From positions 101,008-132,119 of the forward strand of contig DDPV01000012.1 in NCBI GenBank assembly GCA_002342365.1: a DNA stretch of 31,112 bases. The letters are read 5' to 3'. The DNA comes from Burkholderiales bacterium UBA2459. Lineage in GTDB: Bacteria > Pseudomonadota > Gammaproteobacteria > Burkholderiales > Burkholderiaceae_E. The notes beneath the pieces are model-generated. The model did no database searches. It worked only from the letters and a program-made list of their open reading frames with translations, and had not been told where the DNA came from. The position numbers and the translations under genes are program-made. Shown one piece after another: positions 1-8,182 of this stretch (its first letter is position 1; the number at the start of each line of letters is the position of its first letter).

Positions 1-357
1 CAAGGTCCCGGCAGAATCCCGGTTGAGTCGATTTGCGTGCGGGTTGGAGCGATGCGATGCCACTCGCAAGCGCTCACGATCAAGTTAAAGCGTGACCTGC
101 CGCTTGCTGAAATCGAGTCGCTGATCGCCGCCGGAAACCCCTGGGTTCGTCTGGTGCCCAATACGCGCGAGCACAGCATACGATCGCTTTGCCCAGCGGC
201 GGTTTCTGGCACGCTCGATATCGCCATCGGACGCTTGCGCAAGCTTTCATTCGGTGGCGATTATCTGAGTGCGTTTACCGTCGCAGATCAACTCCTTTGG
301 GGCGCCGCTGAGCCCTTGCGTCGCATGCTTCGCATCGTCTTGCCGCGATTGCGCTGA
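1..357 (+). CDS. asd: Aspartate-semialdehyde dehydrogenase, C-terminal part (gene cut by window start)
   Basis: The frame is open from the first base and ends at TGA 355-357, giving the last 118 residues or so. Asd reduces aspartyl phosphate to aspartate semialdehyde in the cytoplasm, the branch point to lysine/diaminopimelate, threonine and methionine. The fragment carries family signatures I recognise from E. coli Asd: CVRVGAMRCHSQALTIKLK near its start, NPWVRLVPN in the middle, then TPAAV-like and GRLRKL segments, and the closing LSAFTVADQLLWGAAEPLRRML. The HSQ lies in the substrate-binding part of the family. The methionine at base 37 is internal and not a start. The next gene begins 10 bases after the stop, and the asd-fimV-truA order is typical of Burkholderiales. 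About two thirds of the protein lies outside the window, so its N-terminal NADP site and catalytic Cys cannot be checked. Confidence 0.93.
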   Translation, partial: QGPGRIPVESICVRVGAMRCHSQALTIKLKRDLPLAEIESLIAAGNPWVRLVPNTREHSIRSLCPAAVSGTLDIAIGRLRKLSFGGDYLSAFTVADQLLWGAAEPLRRMLRIVLPRLR

Positions 358-367
358 TGCGGTGACG

Positions 368-949
368 ATGCAGCGTTTGGCCGAGGTCAGCGAATCCTTG
401 CCGCCCAAAAAGGGGACGGAGGCTGCATCTGAAGCCCAGCAGCGGATTGCGGTGCTCGAGCAGCAAGTCGCTGAATTGAAGCGACAGCTCGAGCTGCGTG
501 ATCAAGCCAAAAGTGGCGCAGTCGCTCCGGCGCCAAATCAGCCTGAGCCAGACGCTGCCCGTCCCACCCAGGCAGCCGCGTCGACCTCATCGGCGCCACA
601 AACTAACCTGAGCTTGGTGATACCGAGCGAGCGGGTTGCACCGGCCTGGCTGCGAACGACTGAGGGGATGGTGTTGACAAGCGTGCTGCTGGCAGCGCTT
701 TTCGTCGGCTTTGTGGTGCTGTGGCGCATGCGCACCCCTATCCATGCTGCACCCCCATCGGACGATGAGTCCTGGCCTCCCGAGCTGCGCAAAGCGCGTG
801 ATGCGATCAATCGGGCTGCGGGCAGGGACGCTGGCTTGGAAAGCCAAAGCCCGCTTGAAAAGGCCGTCGATGGGCGGTTTCCGATTCCGGATCTCGACTT
901 TGTTGAAGGCGTTCGCGAAGGCAAAAAGTCCGAGCGCAAGGCACCTTAG
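368..949 (+). CDS. Short coiled-coil, single-pass membrane protein at the fimV locus
   Basis: This is a 193-residue protein from ATG 368. The start was chosen because it follows the asd stop by 10 bases; earlier in-frame GTG/ATG codons lie inside asd. Residues about 22-46 form a heptad-like coiled coil (QQRIAVLEQQVAELKRQLEL), followed by a Pro/Ala/Ser-rich linker (about 47-80). One hydrophobic membrane segment spans about 101-119, and an acidic/basic tail ends with DLDFVEGVREGKK. There is no signal peptide and no LysM domain. In related bacteria the gene between asd and truA encodes FimV, a large inner-membrane peptidoglycan-binding polarity and pilus factor. The coiled coil followed by a membrane helix resembles the middle of FimV, but the large N-terminal and C-terminal parts are missing. 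It may be a reduced FimV remnant or an unrelated protein; function not assigned. Its stop is three bases before truA. Confidence 0.6.
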   Translation: MQRLAEVSESLPPKKGTEAASEAQQRIAVLEQQVAELKRQLELRDQAKSGAVAPAPNQPEPDAARPTQAAASTSSAPQTNLSLVIPSERVAPAWLRTTEGMVLTSVLLAALFVGFVVLWRMRTPIHAAPPSDDESWPPELRKARDAINRAAGRDAGLESQSPLEKAVDGRFPIPDLDFVEGVREGKKSERKAP

Positions 950-952
950 CCG

Positions 953-1804
953 ATGCCGCGTATTGCCTTGCGCCTAGCTTATGACGGTAGCGGCTATTGT
1001 GGATGGCAGACGCAGGCCAATCGCAATAGCCTTCAAGACGAACTCGAAGCGGCGATCGCCGACATTGCTCTTGAGCCTGTTCGGGTAGTCTGTGCGGGGC
1101 GCACCGACACGGGGGTGCATGCGCTTTCACAACTGGTTCACTTCGACACCCAAGCCTTGCGACCGCTATCGGCCTGGGTGAAGGGGGTGAATCGGGTTTT
1201 GGTGCAGCGTCACGAGCAACGGGATGGGCAAGGGCTGGGGCGCATGATGGTGCGCGATGCGCAGACCACCGCAGAGGACTTTCATGCCCGCTTCAGTGCG
1301 CTTGCGCGTCGTTATATTTACGTTATTTATAACGCAAACGACTGGCATCCACATTGGGTGAATCGCTCGGGTTTTTATTACCGTGAACTGGATGTGGATG
1401 CGATGCAAAAGGCAGCCGACCTGTTGATCGGCGAGCATGATTTTTCGGCGTTCAGGGCTGCAGGCTGTCAGGCTGCATCGCCAATCCGAACGCTTCAGTC
1501 CTTCAGCCTCAAGGCCCACAAGCCTTTTATACTCGCGCATGTGCAGGCGGATGCGTTTTTACACCATATGATTCGCAACATGTTGGGAGCTTTACTTGCA
1601 ATCGGCTCTGGGGACGAACCGCCTGAGCGCATGCCTGAATGGCTGCACGCCGCGGATCGGCGGCTTTTACCACCGACCTTTTCGCCGACCGGACTTTACT
1701 TTGCAGGCGCCATTTATCCTGAAGGCGCACTTGGCTTTTCGAGCCTGAGCGGCGCTGAGGAAATCTTGCCCGGCTTATGCATGTCGTCGTCCTTGTCTGT
1801 CTGA
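953..1804 (+). CDS. truA: tRNA pseudouridine(38-40) synthase TruA
   Basis: A 283-residue protein, close to the usual 260-290. TruA converts uridines 38-40 in the anticodon arm of many tRNAs to pseudouridine, which supports reading-frame maintenance. The family motif GRTDTGVHA is at residues 49-57, with Asp52 as the expected catalytic aspartate. Also seen are YDGSGYCGWQ near the N-terminus (residues 10-19), RRYIY in the centre (the conserved tyrosine region), and FLHHMIRNMLG in the C-terminal half, a strong TruA signature. The start ATG is three bases after the preceding stop, so translation is probably coupled. A 48-base gap to trpF follows; a fimV-truA-trpF order is common in Betaproteobacteria. 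Confidence 0.96.
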   Translation: MPRIALRLAYDGSGYCGWQTQANRNSLQDELEAAIADIALEPVRVVCAGRTDTGVHALSQLVHFDTQALRPLSAWVKGVNRVLVQRHEQRDGQGLGRMMVRDAQTTAEDFHARFSALARRYIYVIYNANDWHPHWVNRSGFYYRELDVDAMQKAADLLIGEHDFSAFRAAGCQAASPIRTLQSFSLKAHKPFILAHVQADAFLHHMIRNMLGALLAIGSGDEPPERMPEWLHAADRRLLPPTFSPTGLYFAGAIYPEGALGFSSLSGAEEILPGLCMSSSLSV

Positions 1805-1852
1805 ACCGGGCAAGGACCATGCAGTGATACGCAAGGCAAACCCCAGGCTTTC

Positions 1853-2587
1853 ATGACACTGATCAAATTTTGTGGCCTGGTTCGCAGCGAGGATGTTGAA
1901 GTAGCCGGCCGTCTTGGGGTTGACTACGCGGGTTTTGTGCTCTATGCAAAAAGTCCGCGCGCGCTGCAATTAGAGCAGGCGCATGAGCTTCGCAAGCGGC
2001 TGCCTTCGTTTATGCGCTGCGTTGGGCTTTTTGTGAATGCGCACCCGCTGTATGTGCAGGCCGCTCACCAACGTCTGGGCCTGGATGTGATTCAGTTTCA
2101 TGGCGATGAATCGCCGCAAAGCTGCCTTGAGGCAGCACCGGTCGCTTTTTGGCGCGCCGTGCGCATGCAAAACCGCGAGAGTCTCGCACTGGCAATGGGG
2201 GCGTTCGCGCGTGCGGGCGTGCAAGCGTCCGGTGCGCAGACTGAAATTGTCGCTGTTGCGCATACGCGGCCTTGTGAGGCCTTTCTTGTGGATGCCGATG
2301 CGAGAACTGCCTACGGCGGAAGTGGCCAGATTTTCGATTGGTCCTGGTTGGCTTTACCTGCGCAGCGCCCTGAGCGGTTGATACTCAGTGGCGGCCTCAC
2401 GCCCGAAAATGTTCAATCCGCGCTGCTTGCGGTGCAACCCTGGGCGGTTGATGTGTCCTCCGGGATTCAGGGTGCCTCGCCACGCCGTAAGGATGCAGGC
2501 AAAATGGAGGCCTTCGTGCATGCCGTGAGGGCCCATGGGCAATCGAAAGCCGCTGCACACTCCTTTCAACGCGAGGCCGATGGATGA
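1853..2587 (+). CDS. trpF: Phosphoribosylanthranilate isomerase
   Basis: A 244-residue TIM-barrel enzyme that isomerises N-(5-phosphoribosyl)anthranilate to CdRP, the third step of tryptophan synthesis. KFCGL is at residues 5-9 with the expected general base Cys7. FLVDA at 144-148 carries the expected general acid Asp147. The phosphate-binding segments LSGGLTPENV (178-187) and VDVSSGI (199-205) are present. It is longer than the usual 200-210 residues because of extra sequence around 121-142 and a C-terminal tail of about 20 residues. The SSGIE motif common in the family reads SSGIQ here. Its stop overlaps the trpB start as ATGA, which indicates translational coupling. It is a separate gene and not fused to trpC. 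Confidence 0.94.
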   Translation: MTLIKFCGLVRSEDVEVAGRLGVDYAGFVLYAKSPRALQLEQAHELRKRLPSFMRCVGLFVNAHPLYVQAAHQRLGLDVIQFHGDESPQSCLEAAPVAFWRAVRMQNRESLALAMGAFARAGVQASGAQTEIVAVAHTRPCEAFLVDADARTAYGGSGQIFDWSWLALPAQRPERLILSGGLTPENVQSALLAVQPWAVDVSSGIQGASPRRKDAGKMEAFVHAVRAHGQSKAAAHSFQREADG

Positions 2588-3819
2588 AGCCCTATGACTT
2601 ACCCGATGCCAAGGGGCACTTTGGCCCCTACGGTGGGATCTTCGTATCCGAAACACTGATGCACGCTTTGGAGGCGCTTCGCGAGGCTTATGCCCACTAT
2701 CGCGAAGACCCTGAGTTTGTGGCGGAGTTTCGATCCGAACTTCGGCATTTTGTAGGCCGTCCGAGCCCGATTTACCATGCCCGGAATTGGAGCGAGCGGC
2801 TAGGCGGTGCCCAGATTTACTTCAAGCGCGAAGATCTCAACCACACCGGCGCTCATAAGGTGAACAACACCATCGGCCAGGCGCTGTTGGCAAGGCGAAT
2901 GGGCAAACCGCGCGTCATCGCCGAGACGGGAGCAGGCCAGCATGGCGTAGCCAGTGCGACGGTGGCTGCACGCTTTGGCATGAAGTGCGTGGTCTATATG
3001 GGTGAAGAAGACGTCGGGCGTCAGGCGGCCAACGTGTACCGTATGAAACTACTCGGTGCTGAGGTGGTGCCGGTCACAAGCGGTTCGCGCACCTTGAAAG
3101 ATGCGCTCAATGAAGCGATGCGCGACTGGGTGACGCATGTGGAAGACACCTTTTACATTATTGGGACTGTTGCGGGTCCACATCCTTATCCCATGATGGT
3201 TCGTGATTTCAACTCGGTTGTGGGCAAGGAATGCCTTGAGCAAATGCCTCAGGTCGCCGGCAGGCAGCCCGATTACGTGTTGGCTTGCGTAGGCGGTGGC
3301 TCCAACGCCATGGGTATCTTCTACGATTACATTCCGGATGAAGGTGTGCGACTGATCGGCGTGGAAGCTGCAGGCGACGGCCTTGACACCGTTCGGCATG
3401 CAGCAAGCTTGCAGCGCGGCATCCCCGGCGTGCTGCACGGCAATCGCACGTATTTGCTGCAAGATGAGAACGGTCAGATTCAGGAAACCCACTCGCTTTC
3501 CGCGGGGCTTGACTATCCCGGGGTTGGACCCGAACACGCCTGGCTCAAGGACAGCGGTAGGGCAAGCTATGTGGGCGCAACCGATGCCGAGGCGCTGGCT
3601 GCCTTTCACGATTGTTGCCGAATCGAGGGCATTATCCCAGCCCTCGAAACAAGCCATGCGTTGGCGCACGCGGCCAAGCTTGCTCCAACGCTTGCCAAGG
3701 ATCAAATCATTCTTGTGAATTTAAGTGGGCGTGGCGATAAGGATTTGCATATCGTTGCCGAGGCAAGCGGCCTTGAGTTTTTCTGTCGGGCAAGTTGTCG
3801 CAAGTCAAGTGGGGTCTGA
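2584..3819 (+). CDS. trpB: Tryptophan synthase beta chain
   Basis: A 411-residue PLP enzyme that condenses indole with L-serine to give tryptophan in the alpha2-beta2 complex. The PLP lysine is Lys92 in the classic HTGAHKVNN segment. GRPSPIYHARN (58-68), ETGAGQHG, the glycine-rich CVGGGSNAMG that holds the cofactor phosphate, and LSGRGDKD near the C-terminus are all typical of TrpB1. The start ATG overlaps the trpF stop by four bases. The C-terminus carries about 18 residues beyond the usual end (the sequence after VAEASG), which bring its stop to two bases before the preferred trpA start. The trpF-trpB-trpA order supports a tryptophan subcluster; trpE, G, D and C are not in the window. Confidence 0.97.
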   Translation: MKPYDLPDAKGHFGPYGGIFVSETLMHALEALREAYAHYREDPEFVAEFRSELRHFVGRPSPIYHARNWSERLGGAQIYFKREDLNHTGAHKVNNTIGQALLARRMGKPRVIAETGAGQHGVASATVAARFGMKCVVYMGEEDVGRQAANVYRMKLLGAEVVPVTSGSRTLKDALNEAMRDWVTHVEDTFYIIGTVAGPHPYPMMVRDFNSVVGKECLEQMPQVAGRQPDYVLACVGGGSNAMGIFYDYIPDEGVRLIGVEAAGDGLDTVRHAASLQRGIPGVLHGNRTYLLQDENGQIQETHSLSAGLDYPGVGPEHAWLKDSGRASYVGATDAEALAAFHDCCRIEGIIPALETSHALAHAAKLAPTLAKDQIILVNLSGRGDKDLHIVAEASGLEFFCRASCRKSSGV

Positions 3820-3821
3820 GC

Positions 3822-4619
3822 GTGCAGCGTATTGAGGGCCGATTCAAGTCGCTGCGGCAATGCGCTCGAAAGGGGCTTATCCCCTATATCGCTGCCGGTG
3901 ACCCAAGCCCGACGCATACGGTTGGCTTGATGCATGCGCTGGCCGCTGCGGGCGCCGATGTGATCGAACTTGGCGTTCCATTTTCTGATCCGATGGCTGA
4001 CGGTCCAGCGATTCAGCGGGCAAGCGAGCGCGCCATCCGTCAGGGCGTGGGACTGCGTCAGTGCCTGGCCATGGTCGATGCCTTTCGCAGCGACGATGCA
4101 AACACGCCGGTGGTGTTGATGGGCTACGCCAATCCGATTGAGCGTTTCGGTCGTGAGGCTTTTGTCAGCGAGGCAAGGGCTGTTGGCGTGGACGGTGTGC
4201 TGGTGGTTGACTATCCGCCCGAAGAATCGAAAGACTTTGCGCAGGCCTTGGTCGCTGCCGGGATCGATCCGATTTTTCTGCTTTCACCGACCAGCACCGA
4301 GGCAAGGATTCGCGATATCGTTCACTACGCCAAAGGCTATGTTTATTATGTCAGTCTAAAAGGGATAACAGGCGCTGCTCACCTTGATGTGCAGGCGGTG
4401 GCAGCCAAAATGCCCTTGATTCGTCAATACACCGATTTGCCCATTGGGGTTGGCTTCGGGATCCGTGATGCCCAAAGTGCGCGAGCCATTGCCGAGGTGG
4501 CCGACGCGGTGGTGATCGGAACTCGACTGATCCAGGAAATGGAGCAAGCAGGCGCAGACCAGGCGCAGGCTGCGGTTGCAAGCTTGCTTGCAAGCATCCG
4601 AGAAGGCATGGACGCTTAG
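3822..4619 (+). CDS. trpA: Tryptophan synthase alpha chain
   Basis: TrpA cleaves indole-3-glycerol phosphate to indole and glyceraldehyde-3-phosphate and channels indole to TrpB. I chose GTG 3822, two bases after the trpB stop. It gives 265 residues and puts the catalytic residues of VIELGVPFSDPMADGP at Glu49 and Asp60, the same numbers as in the E. coli enzyme. A TTG at 3795, overlapping trpB, would add nine residues and is less likely. A GGGG run at 3811-3814 may serve as the ribosome site. LIPYIAAGDP at 19-28 and the C-terminal GVGFGIRD and VIGTRLI segments, which form the phosphate site, are present. Gap of 40 bases to accD. Confidence 0.95.
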   Translation: MQRIEGRFKSLRQCARKGLIPYIAAGDPSPTHTVGLMHALAAAGADVIELGVPFSDPMADGPAIQRASERAIRQGVGLRQCLAMVDAFRSDDANTPVVLMGYANPIERFGREAFVSEARAVGVDGVLVVDYPPEESKDFAQALVAAGIDPIFLLSPTSTEARIRDIVHYAKGYVYYVSLKGITGAAHLDVQAVAAKMPLIRQYTDLPIGVGFGIRDAQSARAIAEVADAVVIGTRLIQEMEQAGADQAQAAVASLLASIREGMDA

Positions 4620-4659
4620 GCGTGTTTGCAGCCCGACATAAGCGCAGCAAGGAGTCCGC

Positions 4660-5544
4660 ATGAGTTGGCTCGATAAGTTACTGCCCCCCAGGATTCAAAG
4701 AGCTCCGGGCACGGCAAAGAAAATCCCCGAAGGCCTTTGGGTGAAATGCCCAAGTTGCGACGTGGTTCTGTACGCCGCTGACTTGCAGACCAATGTCAAC
4801 GTTTGCCCCAAATGCCATCACCACCTTCGGATGTCGGCTAGAGAGCGTATCAACAGTTTGCTCGACCCAGAGGGTCGCTTTGAGATCGGGCAGGAAGTGC
4901 TTGCGGTTGATGCGCTGAAGTTCAAAGACTCGCGCAAGTACAGCGACCGGCTGCAGGAGGCGATTGACCAGACTGGCGAAACCGATGCGATTGTGGTGAT
5001 GGGGGGCGCGATTTGCAGCATTCCGGCGGTGCTTGCAGCCTTTGAATTCGACTTCATGGGGGGCTCCATGGGTGCCGTGGTGGGCGAGCGTTTTTCTCGG
5101 GGCGTGCAGGCGGCAATCGATCAGCGGATGGCCTTTATTTCTGTGGCCGCCTCGGGCGGCGCCCGGATGCAAGAGGGATTACTTTCCTTGATGCAAATGG
5201 CCCGAACCACTGCGATGCTCAGCGAGCTTTCCGCGCGGCGGCTGCCCTACATCTCGGTGCTCACCGATCCGACGATGGGCGGAGTCTCAGCAAGTTTTTG
5301 CTTTTTGGGCGATGTGGTGATCGCTGAGCCCAAGGCTTTGATTGGTTTTGCAGGGCCGCGGGTGATTGAGCAAACAGTACGCGAAAAACTTCCGGAGGGT
5401 TTTCAGCGCGCGGAGTTTCTCCTGGAAAAAGGCGCAGTCGATATGATTCTTGATCGAAGGCAGCTTCGCGAAACGATTGCCCGGCTCATTGCCTTGTTGA
5501 TGCGTCAAAGCAGCGATGCAGTGGTCATGGGGGCTGCGCATTGA
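4660..5544 (+). CDS. accD: Acetyl-CoA carboxylase carboxyltransferase subunit beta
   Basis: A 294-residue protein (family about 290-305). With AccA it transfers carboxyl from biotin-BCCP to acetyl-CoA, giving malonyl-CoA for fatty acid synthesis. An N-terminal four-cysteine zinc finger is visible: Cys30, Cys33, Cys49, Cys52 (CPSC and CPKC). The crotonase-like core carries GGSMGAVVGERFSRG and ASGGARMQEG, the oxyanion-hole and CoA-binding loops, and later GRVIEQTVREKLPEGFQ-type sequence (GPRVIEQTVREKLPEGFQ here). A purine-rich AGCAAGGAGTCC before the ATG is a good ribosome site. A trpA-accD-folC order is a widespread proteobacterial arrangement. Confidence 0.97.
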   Translation: MSWLDKLLPPRIQRAPGTAKKIPEGLWVKCPSCDVVLYAADLQTNVNVCPKCHHHLRMSARERINSLLDPEGRFEIGQEVLAVDALKFKDSRKYSDRLQEAIDQTGETDAIVVMGGAICSIPAVLAAFEFDFMGGSMGAVVGERFSRGVQAAIDQRMAFISVAASGGARMQEGLLSLMQMARTTAMLSELSARRLPYISVLTDPTMGGVSASFCFLGDVVIAEPKALIGFAGPRVIEQTVREKLPEGFQRAEFLLEKGAVDMILDRRQLRETIARLIALLMRQSSDAVVMGAAH

Positions 5545-5575
5545 CCGCTCGGCGGCTGAAGGCGACGCAGCGCCG

Positions 5576-6856
5576 ATGACATTGCGGGATTGGTTATCAC
5601 GATTAGAGCAGGGTCCGCGAGGTGGTATTGCACTGGGGCTTGACCGCGTTCGGGTCGTGGCGCATCGGATGGGTATCGGCTTTGAGTGTCCGGTCATTCT
5701 GGTCGGTGGTACCAACGGCAAAGGATCCACCTGCGCCATGTTGGAATCGATCCTCACGCAGGCTGGTTACCGAACAGCGCTTTACACCTCGCCGCATTTG
5801 CTGCGCTTTAACGAAAGGCTGCGGATCGCCCAACAGGCAATCGATGATGAGACGCTTCTGCCATCGTTTGAGGTGGTCGAGGCAGCCCGTGGCGCTGAGT
5901 TTTTAACCTATTTCGAGTTCACGAGCCTTGCCATCTTTCACGCAGTGATGCGGGCTAAACCCGATGTGTTCATTGCCGAAATTGGTCTTGGCGGGCGACT
6001 CGATGCAGTCAACATCCTGGAGCCGGATTGTTCGATCGTGACCGCAATCGATATTGATCACGCCGAGTGGCTCGGCCCAACGCGAGAAAAGATCGCCTGG
6101 GAGAAGGCACATATTTACCGGGCAGGGCGGCCGGCGATCTGCTCGGATCCGCAGCCGCCGCAAAGCCTCATGGACTACGCCGGGCAAATCGGCGCTGACC
6201 TTTACTTGATCGGACGCGACTTCAATTATTCGGGGGACCGACAACAATGGTCTTGCGCGATTCGCGGCCGGCGCCGTCCCAGCCTGGCTTATCCGGCGCT
6301 ACGCGGCGCCAATCAGCTGCTCAATGCCTCAGGCGCACTGGCAGCGCTCGATGCATTACGCATGCAATTGCCGGTTGCCGCGCAGGCGATTCGTCAGGGC
6401 CTGGCGCTCGTCGACCTTCCGGGTCGATTCCAGGTTCTTCCCGGTCTTCCCAGCGTCATTCTGGATGTTGCACACAATCCGCACGCAGTCGCGCACCTGG
6501 CAGCGAATCTGGATCAGATGGGGTTCTTTCCGGAGACTTATGCGGTGGTCGGGATGCTGTCGGACAAGGATGTAGCGTCCTCGCTCAAGGCGATCGCATC
6601 GCGGGTGCAGCACTGGATGCTGTGTTCGCTACCTGGCCCACGGGGATTGCCTGCCGATTCGATTGAGCAAGGACTGCGAAACGCCGATGCGCTTGGTGTC
6701 GATGCCCTCGGACAGCGTGCAAGTCTTCAATGCTTTGAGTCGCCCCGTCAGGCCCTTGCGGCCGCGAGGAGTCGGGCTCAGGACAATGATAGGATCGTGG
6801 TCTTCGGGTCTTTTCTCACGGTTGCTGACGTTCTAGCAGAACAAGGCCAGGTTTAG
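5576..6856 (+). CDS. folC: Bifunctional dihydrofolate / folylpolyglutamate synthase
   Basis: FolC joins glutamate to dihydropteroate and adds further glutamates to folates, using ATP. ATG 5576 was chosen (426 residues, MTLRDWLSRLEQ); it matches the usual start of the family. An ATG at 5516 in frame would overlap accD by 29 bases and add 20 residues with no family match. The P-loop GTNGKGS lies at residues 45-51 with Lys49. The ligase signature YTSPHLLRFNERLRI follows, then FEFTSLAIFHA and AEIGLGGRLDAVN, and in the C-terminal domain DVAHNPHA. The protein ends with the usual FGSFLTVADVL. Confidence 0.95.
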   Translation: MTLRDWLSRLEQGPRGGIALGLDRVRVVAHRMGIGFECPVILVGGTNGKGSTCAMLESILTQAGYRTALYTSPHLLRFNERLRIAQQAIDDETLLPSFEVVEAARGAEFLTYFEFTSLAIFHAVMRAKPDVFIAEIGLGGRLDAVNILEPDCSIVTAIDIDHAEWLGPTREKIAWEKAHIYRAGRPAICSDPQPPQSLMDYAGQIGADLYLIGRDFNYSGDRQQWSCAIRGRRRPSLAYPALRGANQLLNASGALAALDALRMQLPVAAQAIRQGLALVDLPGRFQVLPGLPSVILDVAHNPHAVAHLAANLDQMGFFPETYAVVGMLSDKDVASSLKAIASRVQHWMLCSLPGPRGLPADSIEQGLRNADALGVDALGQRASLQCFESPRQALAAARSRAQDNDRIVVFGSFLTVADVLAEQGQV

Positions 6857-6862
6857 ATCATC

Positions 6863-7594
6863 ATGAACAAGTCTGCGGACGAAGCGGATCGCTATTCGCT
6901 TCAAGCCGCTTCGCCATATAGCGATAGGGCAAGACAGCGCCTGATTGGTGCGCTGGTCCTGGTGGCAGTTGTGTCCATCATCATGCCTATTTTTTTCCAT
7001 GGCGAACCCCGGATCCCATCGCTCGATCCAAAGATCAGTCTGCCAAGCCGCGACGCAGCAGGCAGTCAACCGGGGGGGGCAGACGAAAGCAAAGGCTCTG
7101 AACCCCAATCGGCTGCCGATACCGCAAAGTCTGCCGAGGCTGAGCCACAGGCGACAGCGGTTGAGCCTGAGAAGACCGGTGAGCTTTCTCAGGCGGGGGG
7201 GTCGGTTCAGGCGGGTCAGGCCACAGCAACCGGGCAGCTTGGGCAATCGAACCAAGCCAGCGTGCTTGAGGCCAAACAAGCGCCTGCCATTCAAGCCGAC
7301 GCAGGAAAGTCGAATGCAGCCGACCAAGTGGTCAGGCAGCCTTATCCAGAGCGCTACCCTGACCGCTATGTTCTACAGGCGGGTGCTTACTCTCAGTCGG
7401 AGAACGCCGATGCCCAGGTTGCTCGGCTTAAAAAACTAGGTGTCAAAGTGTATACCGATCGTATCAAGACGCCCAAAGGGGAGCGGGTGCGGGTTCGGGT
7501 CGGACCCTTCGCAAACAAAGCCGATGCAGTCAAGGTTCAGACAAAGCTGCGTCAGGCGCAAATCGAGACCGCGTTGGCTGGTCCCGATGCTTGA
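6863..7594 (+). CDS. SPOR-domain membrane protein (DedD-like)
   Basis: A 243-residue protein with a short cytoplasmic N-terminus, one membrane helix at about 28-45 (LIGALVLVAVVSIIMPIFF), and a long linker rich in Ala, Gln, Glu and Ser (about 50-160). The C-terminal SPOR domain, about 168-241, starts at RYVLQAGAYSQSENADAQV. SPOR domains bind glycan strands stripped of stem peptides at the division septum; DedD is the cell-division member of this layout. It is six bases after folC and upstream of cvpA, the usual folC-dedD-cvpA-purF order. The linker is low complexity and probably unstructured in the periplasm. The general call is secure; equivalence to E. coli DedD is inferred from layout and neighbours. 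Confidence 0.88.
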   Translation: MNKSADEADRYSLQAASPYSDRARQRLIGALVLVAVVSIIMPIFFHGEPRIPSLDPKISLPSRDAAGSQPGGADESKGSEPQSAADTAKSAEAEPQATAVEPEKTGELSQAGGSVQAGQATATGQLGQSNQASVLEAKQAPAIQADAGKSNAADQVVRQPYPERYPDRYVLQAGAYSQSENADAQVARLKKLGVKVYTDRIKTPKGERVRVRVGPFANKADAVKVQTKLRQAQIETALAGPDA

Positions 7595-7675
7595 GTCTCA
7601 GGCAAGCAAAGTGCAAATCCTGGCGTGTCGGCTTAAAGTTCAAGCTTGCTTATCCTTTGAAAAAGGTAGAGCGTT

Positions 7676-8179
7676 GTGGAATCAACAACGTGGTTTCAGT
7701 TAAGCCTGTGGGATTGGATGAGCCTGCTCGTGTTGGCGACTTCAACCGTGACAGGACTTCTCAGCGGACTGGTCAAATCGGCTTTTGCGCTCGCATCCTG
7801 GGTGATTGCCTGGCTCTTTGCTGCCGAGCTTGGCACGAGGCTTTCAGCCCTGCTCAGCTGGCCTCAGGATCGCTTTGTGCTTTTGGTGATCGCCTTTTTT
7901 TTGCTGTTACTCACGACCCGCGTGATGGGCGCGATGACCGCCTCGGCCCTGCGCTGGGCCGGTTTGGGATTGGTCGACCGGCTTGCGGGCTTTGCGCTTG
8001 GATTGGCTCGCGCGATGCTCATTCTTGCGCTTTGCGCTTTATTGGCGCAGCGACTCGGCCTGATGCAACATGAGTCCTTTGACCGTGCCCACAGTCGTGG
8101 ACTATGGATCTGGCTTGTGCAAACCGCAGAGCCTTATTGGTCCGACATGGTGCAGGCAAAACTGCGAGGGGAGACTTAG
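7676..8179 (+). CDS. cvpA: CvpA family membrane protein
   Basis: A 167-residue protein starting at GTG 7676, preceded by AAAAGGTAGAG as ribosome site. An internal ATG at 7718 is possible, but the residues before it match the start of the family. It has four hydrophobic segments, about 14-32, 35-50, 64-82 and 100-125. The WDWMSLLVL start and the GLLSGLVKSAFALASW segment follow the CvpA/colicin V production protein pattern. CvpA supports envelope homeostasis and colicin V release in E. coli; its biochemical role is not settled. It is three bases upstream of purF, its usual partner. The 81 bases between the SPOR gene and this one hold no gene. Confidence 0.92.
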   Translation: MESTTWFQLSLWDWMSLLVLATSTVTGLLSGLVKSAFALASWVIAWLFAAELGTRLSALLSWPQDRFVLLVIAFFLLLLTTRVMGAMTASALRWAGLGLVDRLAGFALGLARAMLILALCALLAQRLGLMQHESFDRAHSRGLWIWLVQTAEPYWSDMVQAKLRGET

Positions 8180-8182
8180 CGG

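Noticed and set aside
37..357. A separate small gene of 106 codons with ATG at 37
   Set aside because: The frame is open to the first base and the protein is clearly the C-terminus of Asd; the Met is internal.
269..367. Longer start for the fimV-locus protein inside asd
   Set aside because: The extra residues are a shifted reading of the conserved asd end and show no signal or domain; ATG 368 fits the spacing.
3049..3705. 218-codon open frame on the minus strand
   Set aside because: It lies fully inside trpB, whose protein is strongly conserved; no motif in the minus-strand product.
4571..4600. Nested palindromes (GCAAGCTTGC and GCTTGCAAGC) in the end of trpA
   Set aside because: They lie in coding sequence made of common Ala, Ser and Leu codons; no binding partner is indicated.
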